A stretch of DNA of 64,000 nucleotides from Marine Group I thaumarchaeote SCGC AAA799-D11 (GCA_000746765.1 JOSY01000011.1:27200-91199); one strand, 5' to 3'; counted from the first letter of the stretch, positions 51,170-60,836 are shown. The notes: generated from the sequence alone by a model not told the origin. Program-made: numbers and translations.

Positions 51170-51556
51170 TACTTTTTCAAGACTAGGAACTGTTTCATAA
51201 TCTTTCAGTTCATCCACTTTAATCCATTTGAAATCTGAATTTTCCCAATTTAGTTTGATGGTTGGATTTTTTGCTTCAAACAAGAATGGAAAAATCTTCC
51301 ATTCATGATTTTGATATTGTGGTGAGTTAACTCTCATCTCTTCAACAGATTTTACTAGAGTGATTTTGTCTTCTGTGATTCCCACCTCTTCAAAAATTTC
51401 AATTTTAGCTCTTTTTAGTGGCTCTTCATTTTTTTCAATAATTCCGCTTATGCCTGCCCATAACCCTTTCATGGTTTTGACTTTATCGCTTCGCTTTAGA
51501 ATTAATAATTTATCATTATCTTTGATAAAAGAAGTAACAATCTTTGTTGAGCGCAT
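51152..51556 (-). CDS. Nudix hydrolase
   Basis: 134 residues. Nudix box GIIEKNEEPLKRAKIEIFEE plus VGI: all glutamates are present but the usual Arg of the RE pair is Ile. The N-terminus IVTSFIKDNDKLLILKRSDK is typical. It hydrolyses nucleoside diphosphate derivatives; substrate unknown. It ends 18 bp inside thiC (convergent) and is the last gene of the leftward aromatic run. Confidence 0.85.
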   Translation of the reverse strand: MRSTKIVTSFIKDNDKLLILKRSDKVKTMKGLWAGISGIIEKNEEPLKRAKIEIFEEVGITEDKITLVKSVEEMRVNSPQYQNHEWKIFPFLFEAKNPTIKLNWENSDFKWIKVDELKDYETVPSLEKVLFNLL

Positions 51557-51561
51557 ATCCG

Positions 51562-52413
51562 TTATTTTTCAACGGCTTTGACCATCTTTGTTAGTTTTTT
51601 GTATGATTCATTGATGTCGGTATGTTTGGCCAATCTGTCTTGGCAGTCTTTAATGTAATTTACAACCTCTTCTGTTTTAGATTCTTGAACTGCAGTTAGT
51701 AATCTTCCAATATCTTTCCAAAGTTCTTCTGCTACTCTACGAATTTCTGGATTTGCAATTATGGTTTCAATTAATTCAGGAGATTCTGTCATGATACTCT
51801 CTGCCAATGTTTTTTGAACTCTGAAAGTTGTACCTGACATTTTTTCTGTTAGCAACATTTTTTCATCTTTTGAAACGATATTTGCAAAAACTAAATTCAT
51901 CAAATGAGTCAGTCCTAAAATGACTGCAATCTTTTTGTCATGTTCTACTGCATCAATTGTAACAAAGTTTGCACCTTCAAATAATGATTTTGTTACGGTC
52001 AATTCTTTTTTTGCATCTTTGATTGGAACTGAAATTATATTTTGACCTTTTATTGTTTTTACACCTGGTCCAAACATTGGATGGATACAAATTGGATTAA
52101 TTTTTGCAGGCATTTTTGATAATGATGAAACAACTTTGGATTTCTCAGATGAAATTTCAATAAGATATGTTCCTCTTTTCATCTCTTTTGCAATTAATCT
52201 AATAATCTCTGGAGTTCTTCTTGTTGGTGTACATAATACCACATAATCTGCCTTAAGAATTGCACCTACTAGAGAATCTGATTGTATAATTCCTTTGCCT
52301 GGGATTTTGTTTTCCGAATCAAAACCTGTTACTTCAAATCCTTTGCCTGCAAAATATTTGGCAAACCATTGGCCCATTTGTCCTCCCGCTCCAATAACTG
52401 TAACTTTCTTCAT
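51562..52413 (-). CDS. tyrA: Prephenate dehydrogenase
   Basis: 283 residues. Rossmann motif VIGAGGQMGQWFAKYFAGKG, catalytic His region ICIHPMFGPGVKTIKGQNII and a helical dimerisation domain. Oxidises prephenate (or arogenate) toward tyrosine. ATG overlaps the chorismate mutase-aminotransferase stop by 4 bp, which places three tyrosine-branch functions in one unit. Confidence 0.92.
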   Translation of the reverse strand: MKKVTVIGAGGQMGQWFAKYFAGKGFEVTGFDSENKIPGKGIIQSDSLVGAILKADYVVLCTPTRRTPEIIRLIAKEMKRGTYLIEISSEKSKVVSSLSKMPAKINPICIHPMFGPGVKTIKGQNIISVPIKDAKKELTVTKSLFEGANFVTIDAVEHDKKIAVILGLTHLMNLVFANIVSKDEKMLLTEKMSGTTFRVQKTLAESIMTESPELIETIIANPEIRRVAEELWKDIGRLLTAVQESKTEEVVNYIKDCQDRLAKHTDINESYKKLTKMVKAVEK

Positions 52414-53780
52414 TGATCTTCACTCATGATATTCTTTAGTATATTCATTCCCTCAATTAGTGTCTTCTCGTCTTGACATGCAGAAATTCTTATGAAATTT
52501 TTGTAATTGCCAAATCCTTCTCCTGGTGCTACAGCTAAACCTTTTTCAAGTGTGCTATTTGCAAATTGTACTCCGTCAAATCCTTCTTTGTTGACTCTGG
52601 CAAAAATGTACATTGCGCCATCTGGAACAACAATATCTAAATTCATTTCATTTGCTTTTTGAATCAATATGTTTAGTCTATCTTGGACTGTTTTATTATT
52701 GTTGGATGTATCTGCCTCTAATGCCTTCATGGCAATGTATTGAATTGGTTCTGATACATTAGTTAGACATAATGCTTCTAATTTTGCCATTTTTTCAATT
52801 ATTTTTCTATCTGCAATTGCATATCCAATTCTAAATCCTGTCATGGCATGAGATTTTGAAAATGATTGCGTCACAATACTTTTCTCATAATTATAACTCA
52901 AAACACTTTTCCAATTTGATTTTACATATTCTGAATAAATTTCATCACTTAAGACATAGAGATTATTCTTCTTTGCAATCTCAATAATTTGATCTTGTAG
53001 TTTCTCTGGAAGAATTTTCCCTGTTGGGTTATTTGGATAATTCAAAACAATCATTTTTGTATTTGTATTGATTGTATTTTGTATCTGTTCAATTGAAGGC
53101 TCCCATTTGTTTTCAAATGATGTGTTTATTGTTCTAACTTTGATTCCTGCATTTAGTGCGCAATCTTTGTAAGCAGGCCATGCAGGCTCAATTACAATCA
53201 TTTCATCTCCTGGATTAAGAAGAGTGGTTATTGCTGTAAATATTGAAAATCTTGCACCAGGACTTACTATTATGTTGTCTTGAGATATGTCTACATTGAA
53301 TTTCTTACTTGCATGTTTTGCTAATGCTTCTCTGAATATTGGCATTCCTTTTGCTTGTCCATATTTTAAAAATCCTTTATCAAACACTTCTTCTAGTGCA
53401 TCTTTTACAATTGTTGGCGGCAAAAAGTCTGGTTCCCCTACTTCCATATGGATGATGTTTTTTCCTTGTTGCTCCAATTCTTTTGCTTTAAGAAATATTG
53501 AAAGATGTGTTTGCTTGTTTGATGATTGAACTTTGATTGATTCGTTTAATAGAAAATTCAAAAACTTTGTAGCAATTTTTTCATCTAACCCAATTTCTTG
53601 ACATAATGAAATTACCTTTCCACGTAGATTTTCTTCACGTGTTTCATCTGTCACTCCTTTACCGATATTTTTTTTAACTTCCCCAATCTCTTTTGCAATA
53701 TCTGTTCTTGTTTTGAGTAATTTTATCATCTGAAGAGTTACTTCGTCCATCTTGTTACGAAGGTCGTTGATATCTGACAT
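52410..53780 (-). CDS. Chorismate mutase-aromatic aminotransferase fusion
   Basis: 456 residues. Residues 1-~85 form an AroQ-type chorismate mutase (DINDLRNKMDEVTLQMIKLL, KTRTDIAKEIGEVKK). Residues ~95-456 are a class I aminotransferase (MEVGEPDFLPP, NYPNNPTGKIL, PLP lysine in TQSFSKSHAMTGFRIGY). The fusion would make prephenate and transaminate it or its products, beside tyrA. Five bp after aroC. Confidence 0.92.
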   Translation of the reverse strand: MSDINDLRNKMDEVTLQMIKLLKTRTDIAKEIGEVKKNIGKGVTDETREENLRGKVISLCQEIGLDEKIATKFLNFLLNESIKVQSSNKQTHLSIFLKAKELEQQGKNIIHMEVGEPDFLPPTIVKDALEEVFDKGFLKYGQAKGMPIFREALAKHASKKFNVDISQDNIIVSPGARFSIFTAITTLLNPGDEMIVIEPAWPAYKDCALNAGIKVRTINTSFENKWEPSIEQIQNTINTNTKMIVLNYPNNPTGKILPEKLQDQIIEIAKKNNLYVLSDEIYSEYVKSNWKSVLSYNYEKSIVTQSFSKSHAMTGFRIGYAIADRKIIEKMAKLEALCLTNVSEPIQYIAMKALEADTSNNNKTVQDRLNILIQKANEMNLDIVVPDGAMYIFARVNKEGFDGVQFANSTLEKGLAVAPGEGFGNYKNFIRISACQDEKTLIEGMNILKNIMSEDQ

Positions 53781-53784
53781 TTTC

Positions 53785-54882
53785 TTACAAAACAGGCTTA
53801 ATTTGACCTGAGATTAGTGCATGATCTGCAATTGTTAATGCCACAAGTGAATCTACTACTGGTGGGGCTCTTGGAACAACACATGGATCGTGTCTTCCTT
53901 TCACTTGAAGTGTAGTTTCTTTTTTAGTCTTAATGTCCACCGTACTTTGTTTTTGTGAAATTGATGATGCTGGTTTGAATGCAATTCTCATAGTAATGGG
54001 CATGCCGTTGGAAATTCCTCCTAAAATTCCCCCTGAATTGTTTGTCTTTGTTATGATTTTGCCTCTTTTTACCGTGTACAAGTCATTATTCTCTGAGCCG
54101 TAAAGCTCTGATCCTTTGAACCCTGATCCAAATTCTACTCCTTTCACTGATGGGATGGAAAACATTGCTTTGCTTAAATCTGATTCTAATGAACTAAAAA
54201 TTGGTTCCCCTAAACCCACTGGAACATTTGTTGTAACTGATTCAATTATTCCTCCTAATGAATCTCCTTTCTTTCTTGCATCTAAAATACTTGTTCTCAT
54301 CATCTTTGCTGTTTTAGTTTCAGGACATCTTACTTCATTTTTGTAAATTGAATTAATCATTTTTTCATTAAACTCTCTTTCCATCTTTATTTTTCCAATT
54401 TGTGATGTAAATGAATTTGTTTCAATTCCTAAAGTTACTTTGAGAAGCTTTCTTGCAATTGCACCACCCATTACATGTGTGGCAGTTAATCTTCCAGAAA
54501 ATCTTCCTCCTCCTCTGTGATCATTATATTGATTGTATTTTATCATGGCTGGATAATCAGAATGTCCTGGTCTAAGCTTTGTTTTCAAATTTTCATAATC
54601 TTTTGACTTTTGATCACTGTTCCAAATTACCATTGTTATCGGTGCGCCCGTTGTATGTCCTCTGAAAACACCCGAGATGATTTCTACTACATCTCCTTCT
54701 TTTCTTTGTGTTGAGATTAGATTCTGTCCTGGCTTTCTTTGGTCTAACATTTTTTGAATATCTTTTTCGTCAATCTCTAATCCTGCAGGACAACCATCTA
54801 AAACTGCTCCAATAGACTTTCCATGACTTTCACCAAAACTTGTCAACACAAGACGCTGACCAATAGAACTTCCCGGCAACAT
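53785..54882 (-). CDS. aroC: Chorismate synthase
   Basis: 365 residues. GESHGKSIGAVLDGCPAG, RPGHSDYPAMIKYNQYNDHR, GGGRFSGRLTATHVMGGAIA and the C-terminal RHDPCVVPRAPPV are all family signatures. Uses reduced FMN to form chorismate from EPSP. It has its own TATA box, so it can be transcribed apart from aroA, 326 bp upstream. Confidence 0.96.
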   Translation of the reverse strand: MLPGSSIGQRLVLTSFGESHGKSIGAVLDGCPAGLEIDEKDIQKMLDQRKPGQNLISTQRKEGDVVEIISGVFRGHTTGAPITMVIWNSDQKSKDYENLKTKLRPGHSDYPAMIKYNQYNDHRGGGRFSGRLTATHVMGGAIARKLLKVTLGIETNSFTSQIGKIKMEREFNEKMINSIYKNEVRCPETKTAKMMRTSILDARKKGDSLGGIIESVTTNVPVGLGEPIFSSLESDLSKAMFSIPSVKGVEFGSGFKGSELYGSENNDLYTVKRGKIITKTNNSGGILGGISNGMPITMRIAFKPASSISQKQSTVDIKTKKETTLQVKGRHDPCVVPRAPPVVDSLVALTIADHALISGQIKPVL

Positions 54883-54902
54883 ACTATCAAAGATAAATGA
54901 TG

Positions 54903-54913
54903 CTTATAATTCC
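54903..54913 (-). promoter_or_regulatory. TATA box of aroC
   Basis: Minus strand GAATTATAAGC is centred about 25 bp before the aroC ATG, giving a leaderless transcript. The folded RNA element further upstream is therefore probably not part of an aroC leader. Confidence 0.45.
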
Positions 54914-55030
54914 TCATTCTGAATTTTCTCAAATTTTCATATCTCTTTAGATTATTTTTTAGGTCTGATTTAGGTATGATTATAATTTATAAAATATAGA
55001 GTTGTTTTATAAAATTATTTCAATATATTC

Positions 55031-55042
55031 TTAAATATAATA
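55031..55042 (+). promoter_or_regulatory. TATA-like element ahead of the structured RNA
   Basis: TTAAATATAATA on the plus strand is centred ~25 bp before 55061, close to where the GC-rich fold begins. The surrounding 54950-55060 is extremely AT-rich, so several alternative TATA-like sites exist. Confidence 0.35.
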
Positions 55043-55070
55043 ATTACATATAGAATATATGGAAAAACGT

Positions 55071-55180
55071 GCAAATTTTACTGCATAATTTGCGCGGCCT
55101 TGCGAAAAAGACATGTTATCTACGCAAAAGCGTTGAGGGTGTGGAGAATGCTTTTCACCCTATACAAGGTCGCGCCTTTT
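55071..55180 (+). ncRNA. Candidate structured RNA between aroA and aroC
   Basis: This is the main content of the 326-bp gap 54883-55208. GCAAATT (55071-55077) pairs with AATTTGC (55087-55093). GCGCGGCCTTG (55092-55102) pairs over 11 bp with CAAGGTCGCGC (55165-55175), one G-U included. Inside the big stem are hairpins ACGC-AAAA-GCGT (55122-55133) and AGGGTG/CACCCT (55136-55141/55156-55161). GC content jumps far above the surrounding DNA, as for tRNAs in this window. A T-rich run follows. Strand is inferred from the upstream TATA-like site. No family recognised. Confidence 0.6.
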
Positions 55181-55208
55181 ACCCCCTTTAGTTGATTTTT
55201 TTTGAAAA

Positions 55209-56477
55209 TTATTCTGGTTGAATTATTGCCCCAATCCTGTTCATCTCTTCAACAAAATTAGGATATGAAACTTGCACTGATTCTGGGTCTGTAACGACAC
55301 AATTCCCAACATACATTCCAGCAATACAAAATGCCATGAAAAGTCTATGATCGTTTTCTGAATTTAGTTCTGCACCACAAAGTTCTCCTGATGATTCTAA
55401 AACCAATCCGTCTTCTTTTTCTTGTACTTTGATTCCTAACTTTGTTAATTCTCTTGATGTAATTGCAATTCTATCTGTCTCTTTTAATCTTGCATGTTTT
55501 ACATTTACAATTTCTATTGGTTTTTCTGAATTTAATGCAAGTATTGCTAGTGGTGGTAACAAATCTGGTGAGTTGCTCAAATCAAATCTTCCACCTTTTA
55601 ATTTTTCAGGTGTTTTAATTTTAATTTCATTTTCATCAATACTAACTGTGACTCCCAACTGCTCTAATATGTCAATAAACACTTCATCGCCTTGTGGTAA
55701 ATTACCAATATTTCCTTTGATTGTGGTTTCATCTCCGTTGAGTACAGCTGCAGATAAAAGTAATGCAAGACTAGAGAAATCAATTGGAACTATAAATGAT
55801 GCAGTCTTGTAAACTTGTGGTGAAATATTATATCTCTTATATGGAATTAATGTTTGAACACTTACTCCAAATTTTCTCATTGTTGCAATTGTTGCATCAA
55901 GATATGGTTTGGATACTAGATTATCTTTTATTGAAAGATTAATTCCATTTTCAGTTAATGGAGCACTAATTAGTAATGCGGAAATAAATTGACTGGAAAA
56001 ATTTCCTGGAATTGTCACATCTCCTCCTGTAATTTTCCCCTTGATTTTGATTGGTGGTTTTCCATCAGTTGATTGGCATTGTGCTCCTATGCTAGATAAT
56101 GCATCTAAGAGAGGCTGCATGGGTCTTTTTTGGAGACTCTCATCTCCTGTCAAAGTAATTTCTTCTGTAAACAATCCTGCAATCCCTGAGGCTATTCTGA
56201 TTGTTGTACCTGAGTTTTCAGTATTGATTTCAGGCACGATTTTATCAAATTTTATGGGATTTTTCACAATTATGGATGAATTTTCTGTTTCTATCTCTGC
56301 TCCAAATTTCTTACATGCTTCAATTGTAGCAATGGTGTCTGCTGATAACAATACATTTTCCACTTTGCTATTATTTCCTGCAAGCGATGCAAGAAAGATT
56401 GCTCTATGAGTATAACTTTTGTTTGGAGGACAAACTATCTCTCCTGAGATTTTTGATTTTTCAACTTTACACTTCAT
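55209..56477 (-). CDS. aroA: 3-phosphoshikimate 1-carboxyvinyltransferase (EPSP synthase)
   Basis: 422 residues. CPPNKSYTHRAIFLASLAG (PEP/shikimate binding), NSGTTIRIASGIAGL, PGNFSSQFISALLIS, KHARLKETDRIAITSRELTK with the catalytic ETDR. Adds enolpyruvate to shikimate-3-phosphate. It overlaps aroK by 11 bp and is the last gene of the upstream aro run before the RNA-containing gap. Confidence 0.95.
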   Translation of the reverse strand: MKCKVEKSKISGEIVCPPNKSYTHRAIFLASLAGNNSKVENVLLSADTIATIEACKKFGAEIETENSSIIVKNPIKFDKIVPEINTENSGTTIRIASGIAGLFTEEITLTGDESLQKRPMQPLLDALSSIGAQCQSTDGKPPIKIKGKITGGDVTIPGNFSSQFISALLISAPLTENGINLSIKDNLVSKPYLDATIATMRKFGVSVQTLIPYKRYNISPQVYKTASFIVPIDFSSLALLLSAAVLNGDETTIKGNIGNLPQGDEVFIDILEQLGVTVSIDENEIKIKTPEKLKGGRFDLSNSPDLLPPLAILALNSEKPIEIVNVKHARLKETDRIAITSRELTKLGIKVQEKEDGLVLESSGELCGAELNSENDHRLFMAFCIAGMYVGNCVVTDPESVQVSYPNFVEEMNRIGAIIQPE

Positions 56478-57321
56478 GAACTTCAGCCTTTTTGTTACTG
56501 ACTTTTGAAACTATTATGTTTCCTTCTAATGTTGAAAATGCTTTTTTGATGTTTGCCTCATTCTCTTTTTTTGTAATTGCTGCAATTGCTGGACCATTTC
56601 CTGAAACTGACGCACCTAATGCACCTCTTTCAATTAACCCTGTTATTGTTTCTGGATTTGAACTAAGAATTGATGCTGTAGCTAACCCGTTAATTATCAT
56701 TGCTTCCCAATAGTTTGATTTCCTTGCCAAATTCCATGCGTGATCAAAAACTGATGATAACACTTTGAGTTTCTTCAAGTTTCCACGTTTTCTGTTTTTT
56801 GGAATAAATATAACTGCAATTAAATTAGATGGACCCTTTTCATAACTAATTCTTTTTTTCTTTGCATTGTCTGTTACATTAAATCCTCCATAATAACATG
56901 AACATGCATCATCATATGCACCAGTAATGCTTACTTTTGATTCAATAGATGCATCTACACCTGCAAGTAAAATTTGCTGATCAGTAAACTTTGATTTGAA
57001 AATTTTTGCACAACCTAGTGCAACTGCTGATGATATTGCACTAGAACTTTTTAATCCATATCCTGTAGGAATTTCTGATTCTAAGGTTATTGTTATTTTG
57101 TTTTGGTCAAGATCTTTTTTTGAAACAATTTTTTCTACCGTCTTATTGATTAAACGAGAACTAAGTGTCTTGTTTTCTGATTGAATCACTATGCCTTTTC
57201 CAGGAGATGTTTCCACTGTGGCTTCTACCTTTAGGTCTATTCCTAGTGTTGCGCCCTTTTGATTTGCAATTGCATTTACTATTGAAACTGCCCCATGTAC
57301 TGTTGCTTTTGCTTTTGCCAT
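56467..57321 (-). CDS. aroK: Shikimate kinase, archaeal GHMP type
   Basis: 284 residues. GHMP-kinase fold, unrelated to bacterial AroK: the ATP loop IPTGYGLKSSSAISSAVALG, and a late GASVSGNGPAIAAI. Phosphorylates shikimate. ATG 57321 overlaps the aroE stop (TGATG) and is preceded by GGAGG at normal Shine-Dalgarno distance, deciding the start over TTG 57324. Confidence 0.92.
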   Translation of the reverse strand: MAKAKATVHGAVSIVNAIANQKGATLGIDLKVEATVETSPGKGIVIQSENKTLSSRLINKTVEKIVSKKDLDQNKITITLESEIPTGYGLKSSSAISSAVALGCAKIFKSKFTDQQILLAGVDASIESKVSITGAYDDACSCYYGGFNVTDNAKKKRISYEKGPSNLIAVIFIPKNRKRGNLKKLKVLSSVFDHAWNLARKSNYWEAMIINGLATASILSSNPETITGLIERGALGASVSGNGPAIAAITKKENEANIKKAFSTLEGNIIVSKVSNKKAEVHEV

Positions 57322-58142
57322 CAAAATCCTCCTAACAGTGCTTTTTTCATGGCATTATAAGGTGCTTCCATCCCATGCCAAATCTCAAATGCTCTTACTG
57401 CTTGGCCTAATAACATCTCATATCCAAAAATCACAATAGCGTTTTTTTCTTTTGCTCTTTTTAGAAAATCTGTGTGCATCGGCATGTACACTATGTCATA
57501 AACTACTGTTTTTTCATTAATTCCTTCTAGAGAAATCGGACTAGGTTCATTTTGCAATCCTACTGATGTTGCATTAACAATGATGTCATAATTTTTTGCA
57601 GATTCTTCAACTTGATCAATAGTTATGGCATTTGCATCAAGACTAATCTTTTGTGCAAATTTCACTAGATTATTTGCTTTTTCTATTGTTCTGTTTGCAA
57701 TTGTGATTTTTTTTGCTTTTTCTTTTGCAAAACCTGCTACAATAGCTCTTGCAGCTCCTCCTGCTCCTAATAACAACACATTAGAATTTTTGATATCTAC
57801 ATTTCTTTTCTTTAATGGCTCTAGAAAACCATCCATGTCAGTATTGTATCCTTTTAGTATGCCGTCATTATTAGTAACAGTATTTACTGCACCTATCAAA
57901 CTACATGATTCATCAATTTTATCCAAATATTTCATCATCTCAACTTTGTGAGGAATCGTTACATTAAACCCGTCAATTTTTATTTTTTTCAAACCCTCAA
58001 TACCTTCAGCTAATTCCTCTTTGGGGATTCTATATGCAATGTATGAACAATCAAGATTCAATTCTCTAAATGCTGCACTGTGAATATTTGGAGATAAAGA
58101 ATGGTTTATTGGATCTCCGATAACTGCGAATGTTTTTCCCAT
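57321..58142 (-). CDS. aroE: Shikimate dehydrogenase
   Basis: 273 residues. IGDPINHSLSPNIHSAAFRE, GFNVTIPHKVEMM (catalytic Lys), GAVNTV, and the NADP motif LLLGAGGAARAIVAGFAK with TIANRTIEKA. Reduces 3-dehydroshikimate. Ends overlapping aroK; starts 49 bp after aroD. Confidence 0.94.
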   Translation of the reverse strand: MGKTFAVIGDPINHSLSPNIHSAAFRELNLDCSYIAYRIPKEELAEGIEGLKKIKIDGFNVTIPHKVEMMKYLDKIDESCSLIGAVNTVTNNDGILKGYNTDMDGFLEPLKKRNVDIKNSNVLLLGAGGAARAIVAGFAKEKAKKITIANRTIEKANNLVKFAQKISLDANAITIDQVEESAKNYDIIVNATSVGLQNEPSPISLEGINEKTVVYDIVYMPMHTDFLKRAKEKNAIVIFGYEMLLGQAVRAFEIWHGMEAPYNAMKKALLGGF

Positions 58143-58191
58143 AATATCTTCGCGTAATATGATTGATTTAAACTCTCAATTGATGTGATGG

Positions 58192-58863
58192 TTATTTTTT
58201 CAAATTTGTGATTTTATTTACTTCATCAACACTAAACTGACCTGGGGCAACTGGTTTTCCCAGTGAGACATATGTGTATGGACTGCCCAAATATAGGCAC
58301 AAAATCCTTGAAATTCTGCCAAAATCTCCCATGGCAAATGAGATTAGATTGTTTTTACCTCTCTTACTGTACAGTTCAAGCATTCTTGTTGAATCATCAG
58401 TTGATTTTGCTGTACTAACAATTTTTACAAAATTTGACAATTTACTCATTTGTTTCATCTTATTTTTTAGCTCAGTAGAACTTGGTGTCTTTTTAAAATC
58501 ATGCCATGAAACAAGCAATTTTGTTTTTGTTGATTTTAGGTATCTTACTAATGATGAATTCTTTTTCAAAGTGTTAAACTCTACATCTAATAAAAATGGA
58601 TTATACTCTGCAATTAATTTTATTATTGCAATTCTTTCTTTTTCATTTCCCGGAAATTGACCTCCCTCTGTTTTTGGTCTTAGTGTACATACTGATTTTT
58701 TCAAATCTTTTTTGATTAGTTCTAATGTTTCAGGGATTTGTTCGATTTTTAGAAAATCAAATCTTATCTCAACATAATCTGATTTTTTTAAAGCAATTTT
58801 TAATGTCTGTTTAACCTTGTTGGGTGTTTTTTCTGCAATGGATACGCAAGTTTTGTATTTCAT
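58192..58863 (-). CDS. aroD: 3-dehydroquinate dehydratase, type I
   Basis: 223 residues, TIM barrel. YVEIRFDFLKIEQIPE, catalytic His in LLVSWHDFKKTPS and Schiff-base Lys in FVKIVSTAKSTDDSTRML; C-terminal LGKPVAPGQFSVDEV. Converts 3-dehydroquinate to 3-dehydroshikimate. One base separates it from the dehydroquinate synthase gene. Confidence 0.94.
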   Translation of the reverse strand: MKYKTCVSIAEKTPNKVKQTLKIALKKSDYVEIRFDFLKIEQIPETLELIKKDLKKSVCTLRPKTEGGQFPGNEKERIAIIKLIAEYNPFLLDVEFNTLKKNSSLVRYLKSTKTKLLVSWHDFKKTPSSTELKNKMKQMSKLSNFVKIVSTAKSTDDSTRMLELYSKRGKNNLISFAMGDFGRISRILCLYLGSPYTYVSLGKPVAPGQFSVDEVNKITNLKK

Positions 58864-58864
58864 C

Positions 58865-59926
58865 TTATTTTTCTAAAATATATTCATCTGAAACTTCCAT
58901 ACCAAAGTGTCTACCTGTTGCAGGTTTTGAATGAACCATTACTGTATCTCCTTTCTTAAGATGTGTGACTGATACTAGTTGCCCATTTGGTTTTACAAAA
59001 CGAATTGTCTCTGCATCTTGTGCAATTATTCCGCCTATCTCTCCACCAGCTTTTGCTTTTATCATTAACATTGGTCTTCTTTCAATCTTTGATCTTCCTA
59101 CCGTAGCTCTCCTTGCCTTTCCTTTAGAATTTAGAATTAGTACTTCTGAGCCTGTTTCGACCTCTGACAAATAGTTAGTTGTACCATCTGGTGACAATGT
59201 GTAGCAATGTACTGCACCTGCATTGACTCTAAAGGGTCTTGGTGATGTAAATGATGAACCCACTGATTCATTATGAACTAAAAACAAAAAGTTTGATCTG
59301 CTTCCAATTAGCATTCCTTCTCCTTTGTGAAGCATTGATGCAGTATCTACACAAACTCTTTCACCATCACCTACTTCTTTTATGTCGATGATTTTTGCAG
59401 GTTTCATATCGAAACTTCTAGTTCCCAAGTAGACCATGGCTTCTCTAACTTCATTTATTGATGATGTGCTGAAAATTACCCCATCTACTCCTACTTCTAA
59501 AATTGAAAACATCTTTCTAACTTCCTCAGGTGTTCTTGCAATTGCAAAAATTTTGGTATGTATCTTGTGTAATTTTGCAATAATGTTTTCTAATGGGATT
59601 ATTTTCCAGTCTTTAACTTCTACAATTACAAAATCAAGACCTTTTTTTGCAATAGTTAGGATATCTTCAATATCTGTATTTGATAACACTTGGAATTTCC
59701 TTCCAACTTTTTTGCCCTTTGGTTTTGTTGTATTTTCTTTTTCAAGAACAACATAGTTGGCATTGTTGGATGGATAAACTGTTTGTAATTTTGTTTTTTT
59801 CTTACCAAGTTTTTTTGGATCAAGGTATACAATTTTGATTCCTTCTTCCTCTAACTGTGGTAAAAGTTTGGATAATTGTGCCTGTGAGCCTTTAGGGGAA
59901 ATTATTAATTCTCTACTTTTACTCAA
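58865..59926 (-). CDS. aroB': 3-dehydroquinate synthase II (archaeal)
   Basis: 353 residues of the archaeal DHQS-II family, unrelated to AroB. Recognised by GSRSNFLFLVHNESVGSSFT, PRPFRVNAGAVHCYTLSPDG and KARRATVGRSKIERRPMLMI. Makes 3-dehydroquinate by oxidative deamination and cyclisation of the product of the next gene upstream, with which it overlaps by 8 bp. Confidence 0.94.
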   Translation of the reverse strand: MSKSRELIISPKGSQAQLSKLLPQLEEEGIKIVYLDPKKLGKKKTKLQTVYPSNNANYVVLEKENTTKPKGKKVGRKFQVLSNTDIEDILTIAKKGLDFVIVEVKDWKIIPLENIIAKLHKIHTKIFAIARTPEEVRKMFSILEVGVDGVIFSTSSINEVREAMVYLGTRSFDMKPAKIIDIKEVGDGERVCVDTASMLHKGEGMLIGSRSNFLFLVHNESVGSSFTSPRPFRVNAGAVHCYTLSPDGTTNYLSEVETGSEVLILNSKGKARRATVGRSKIERRPMLMIKAKAGGEIGGIIAQDAETIRFVKPNGQLVSVTHLKKGDTVMVHSKPATGRHFGMEVSDEYILEK

Positions 59927-60701
59927 TTTTCTTCATTGCTTCCTTTGCTGTACCTTTTCTGAAAATTATTTCAGCTAATGCTTCTACCATTTTTTCAGGT
60001 GCTTTGTGTGCAAAGATATTTCTTCCATATGTGACACCTTTTGCTCCTGCAGTCATGGCATCTTCAGTCATTTGAAGAATATCTAAATCTGTTTTTGCTT
60101 TTGGTCCACCTGCAATTACAATTGGAACTGGTGTACTCTTTACAACTTTTGAAAATGAATCAATGTCTCCTGTGTATAGTGTCTTAACAATGTCTGCTCC
60201 GCATTCTGCTCCAATTCTTGCAACGTGTGCAACAATTTCAGGATCATGTGGGTCTTTGATGTTCTCTCCTCTTGGATACATCATTGCTAATAGTGGCATT
60301 CCCCATCTGTGACATTGGTCTGCAGTTAATCCTAACTGTTCTAACATCTCGGGCTCTTCTTTTCCTCCAATGTTGATATGTAATGAAACTCCATCTGCTC
60401 CTAATGCAACTGCTTCTTTTACAGTTCCAGTAAGCATCTTTCGATTTGGTGATAATGATAATGCAGTACTGCTTGAAAAATGAACTAAAACTCCGACTTT
60501 GGGTGGTTTTGGTAATGATTTGATTATTCCTTTGTTAATTATTACACTTGTAAGGCCGTGACCTTCACATTTGTAAATTGTTGATGCTGGGTCTTCAAGA
60601 CCCTCAATAGGACCATTTGAAATTCCATGGTCCATTGGAATACATAACATTCTTCCTTTTCTAAGAATTCGATTAAGTCTAATTTGGTTACCTGATACCA
60701 T
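59919..60701 (-). CDS. aroA': 2-amino-3,7-dideoxy-D-threo-hept-6-ulosonate synthase
   Basis: 260 residues, class I aldolase barrel. [48 protein letters not shown] with the Schiff-base Lys and [14 protein letters not shown]. First step of the archaeal shikimate branch using aspartate semialdehyde and a deoxy-ketohexose phosphate. First gene of the six-gene leftward aro run. Confidence 0.94.
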   Translation of the reverse strand: MVSGNQIRLNRILRKGRMLCIPMDHGISNGPIEGLEDPASTIYKCEGHGLTSVIINKGIIKSLPKPPKVGVLVHFSSSTALSLSPNRKMLTGTVKEAVALGADGVSLHINIGGKEEPEMLEQLGLTADQCHRWGMPLLAMMYPRGENIKDPHDPEIVAHVARIGAECGADIVKTLYTGDIDSFSKVVKSTPVPIVIAGGPKAKTDLDILQMTEDAMTAGAKGVTYGRNIFAHKAPEKMVEALAEIIFRKGTAKEAMKKIE

Positions 60702-60836
60702 GAGTGGATCTGCTTTTTGTGCCCTACTTAAAAATAACGTGAACCATTAATCTCAAATTCATTAAGATTTAAGCACAAACCCTCAATTGTTTTTTCTATC
60801 AAGGATTAAATAGAAATTCCAAAGGATGAAAGGCAA

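Noticed and set aside
55059-55088. Nine-codon frame MEKRANFTA ahead of the structured RNA
   Set aside because: Too short to distinguish from chance; it overlaps the first hairpin and has no aromatic codons that would suggest attenuation control beyond one Phe.
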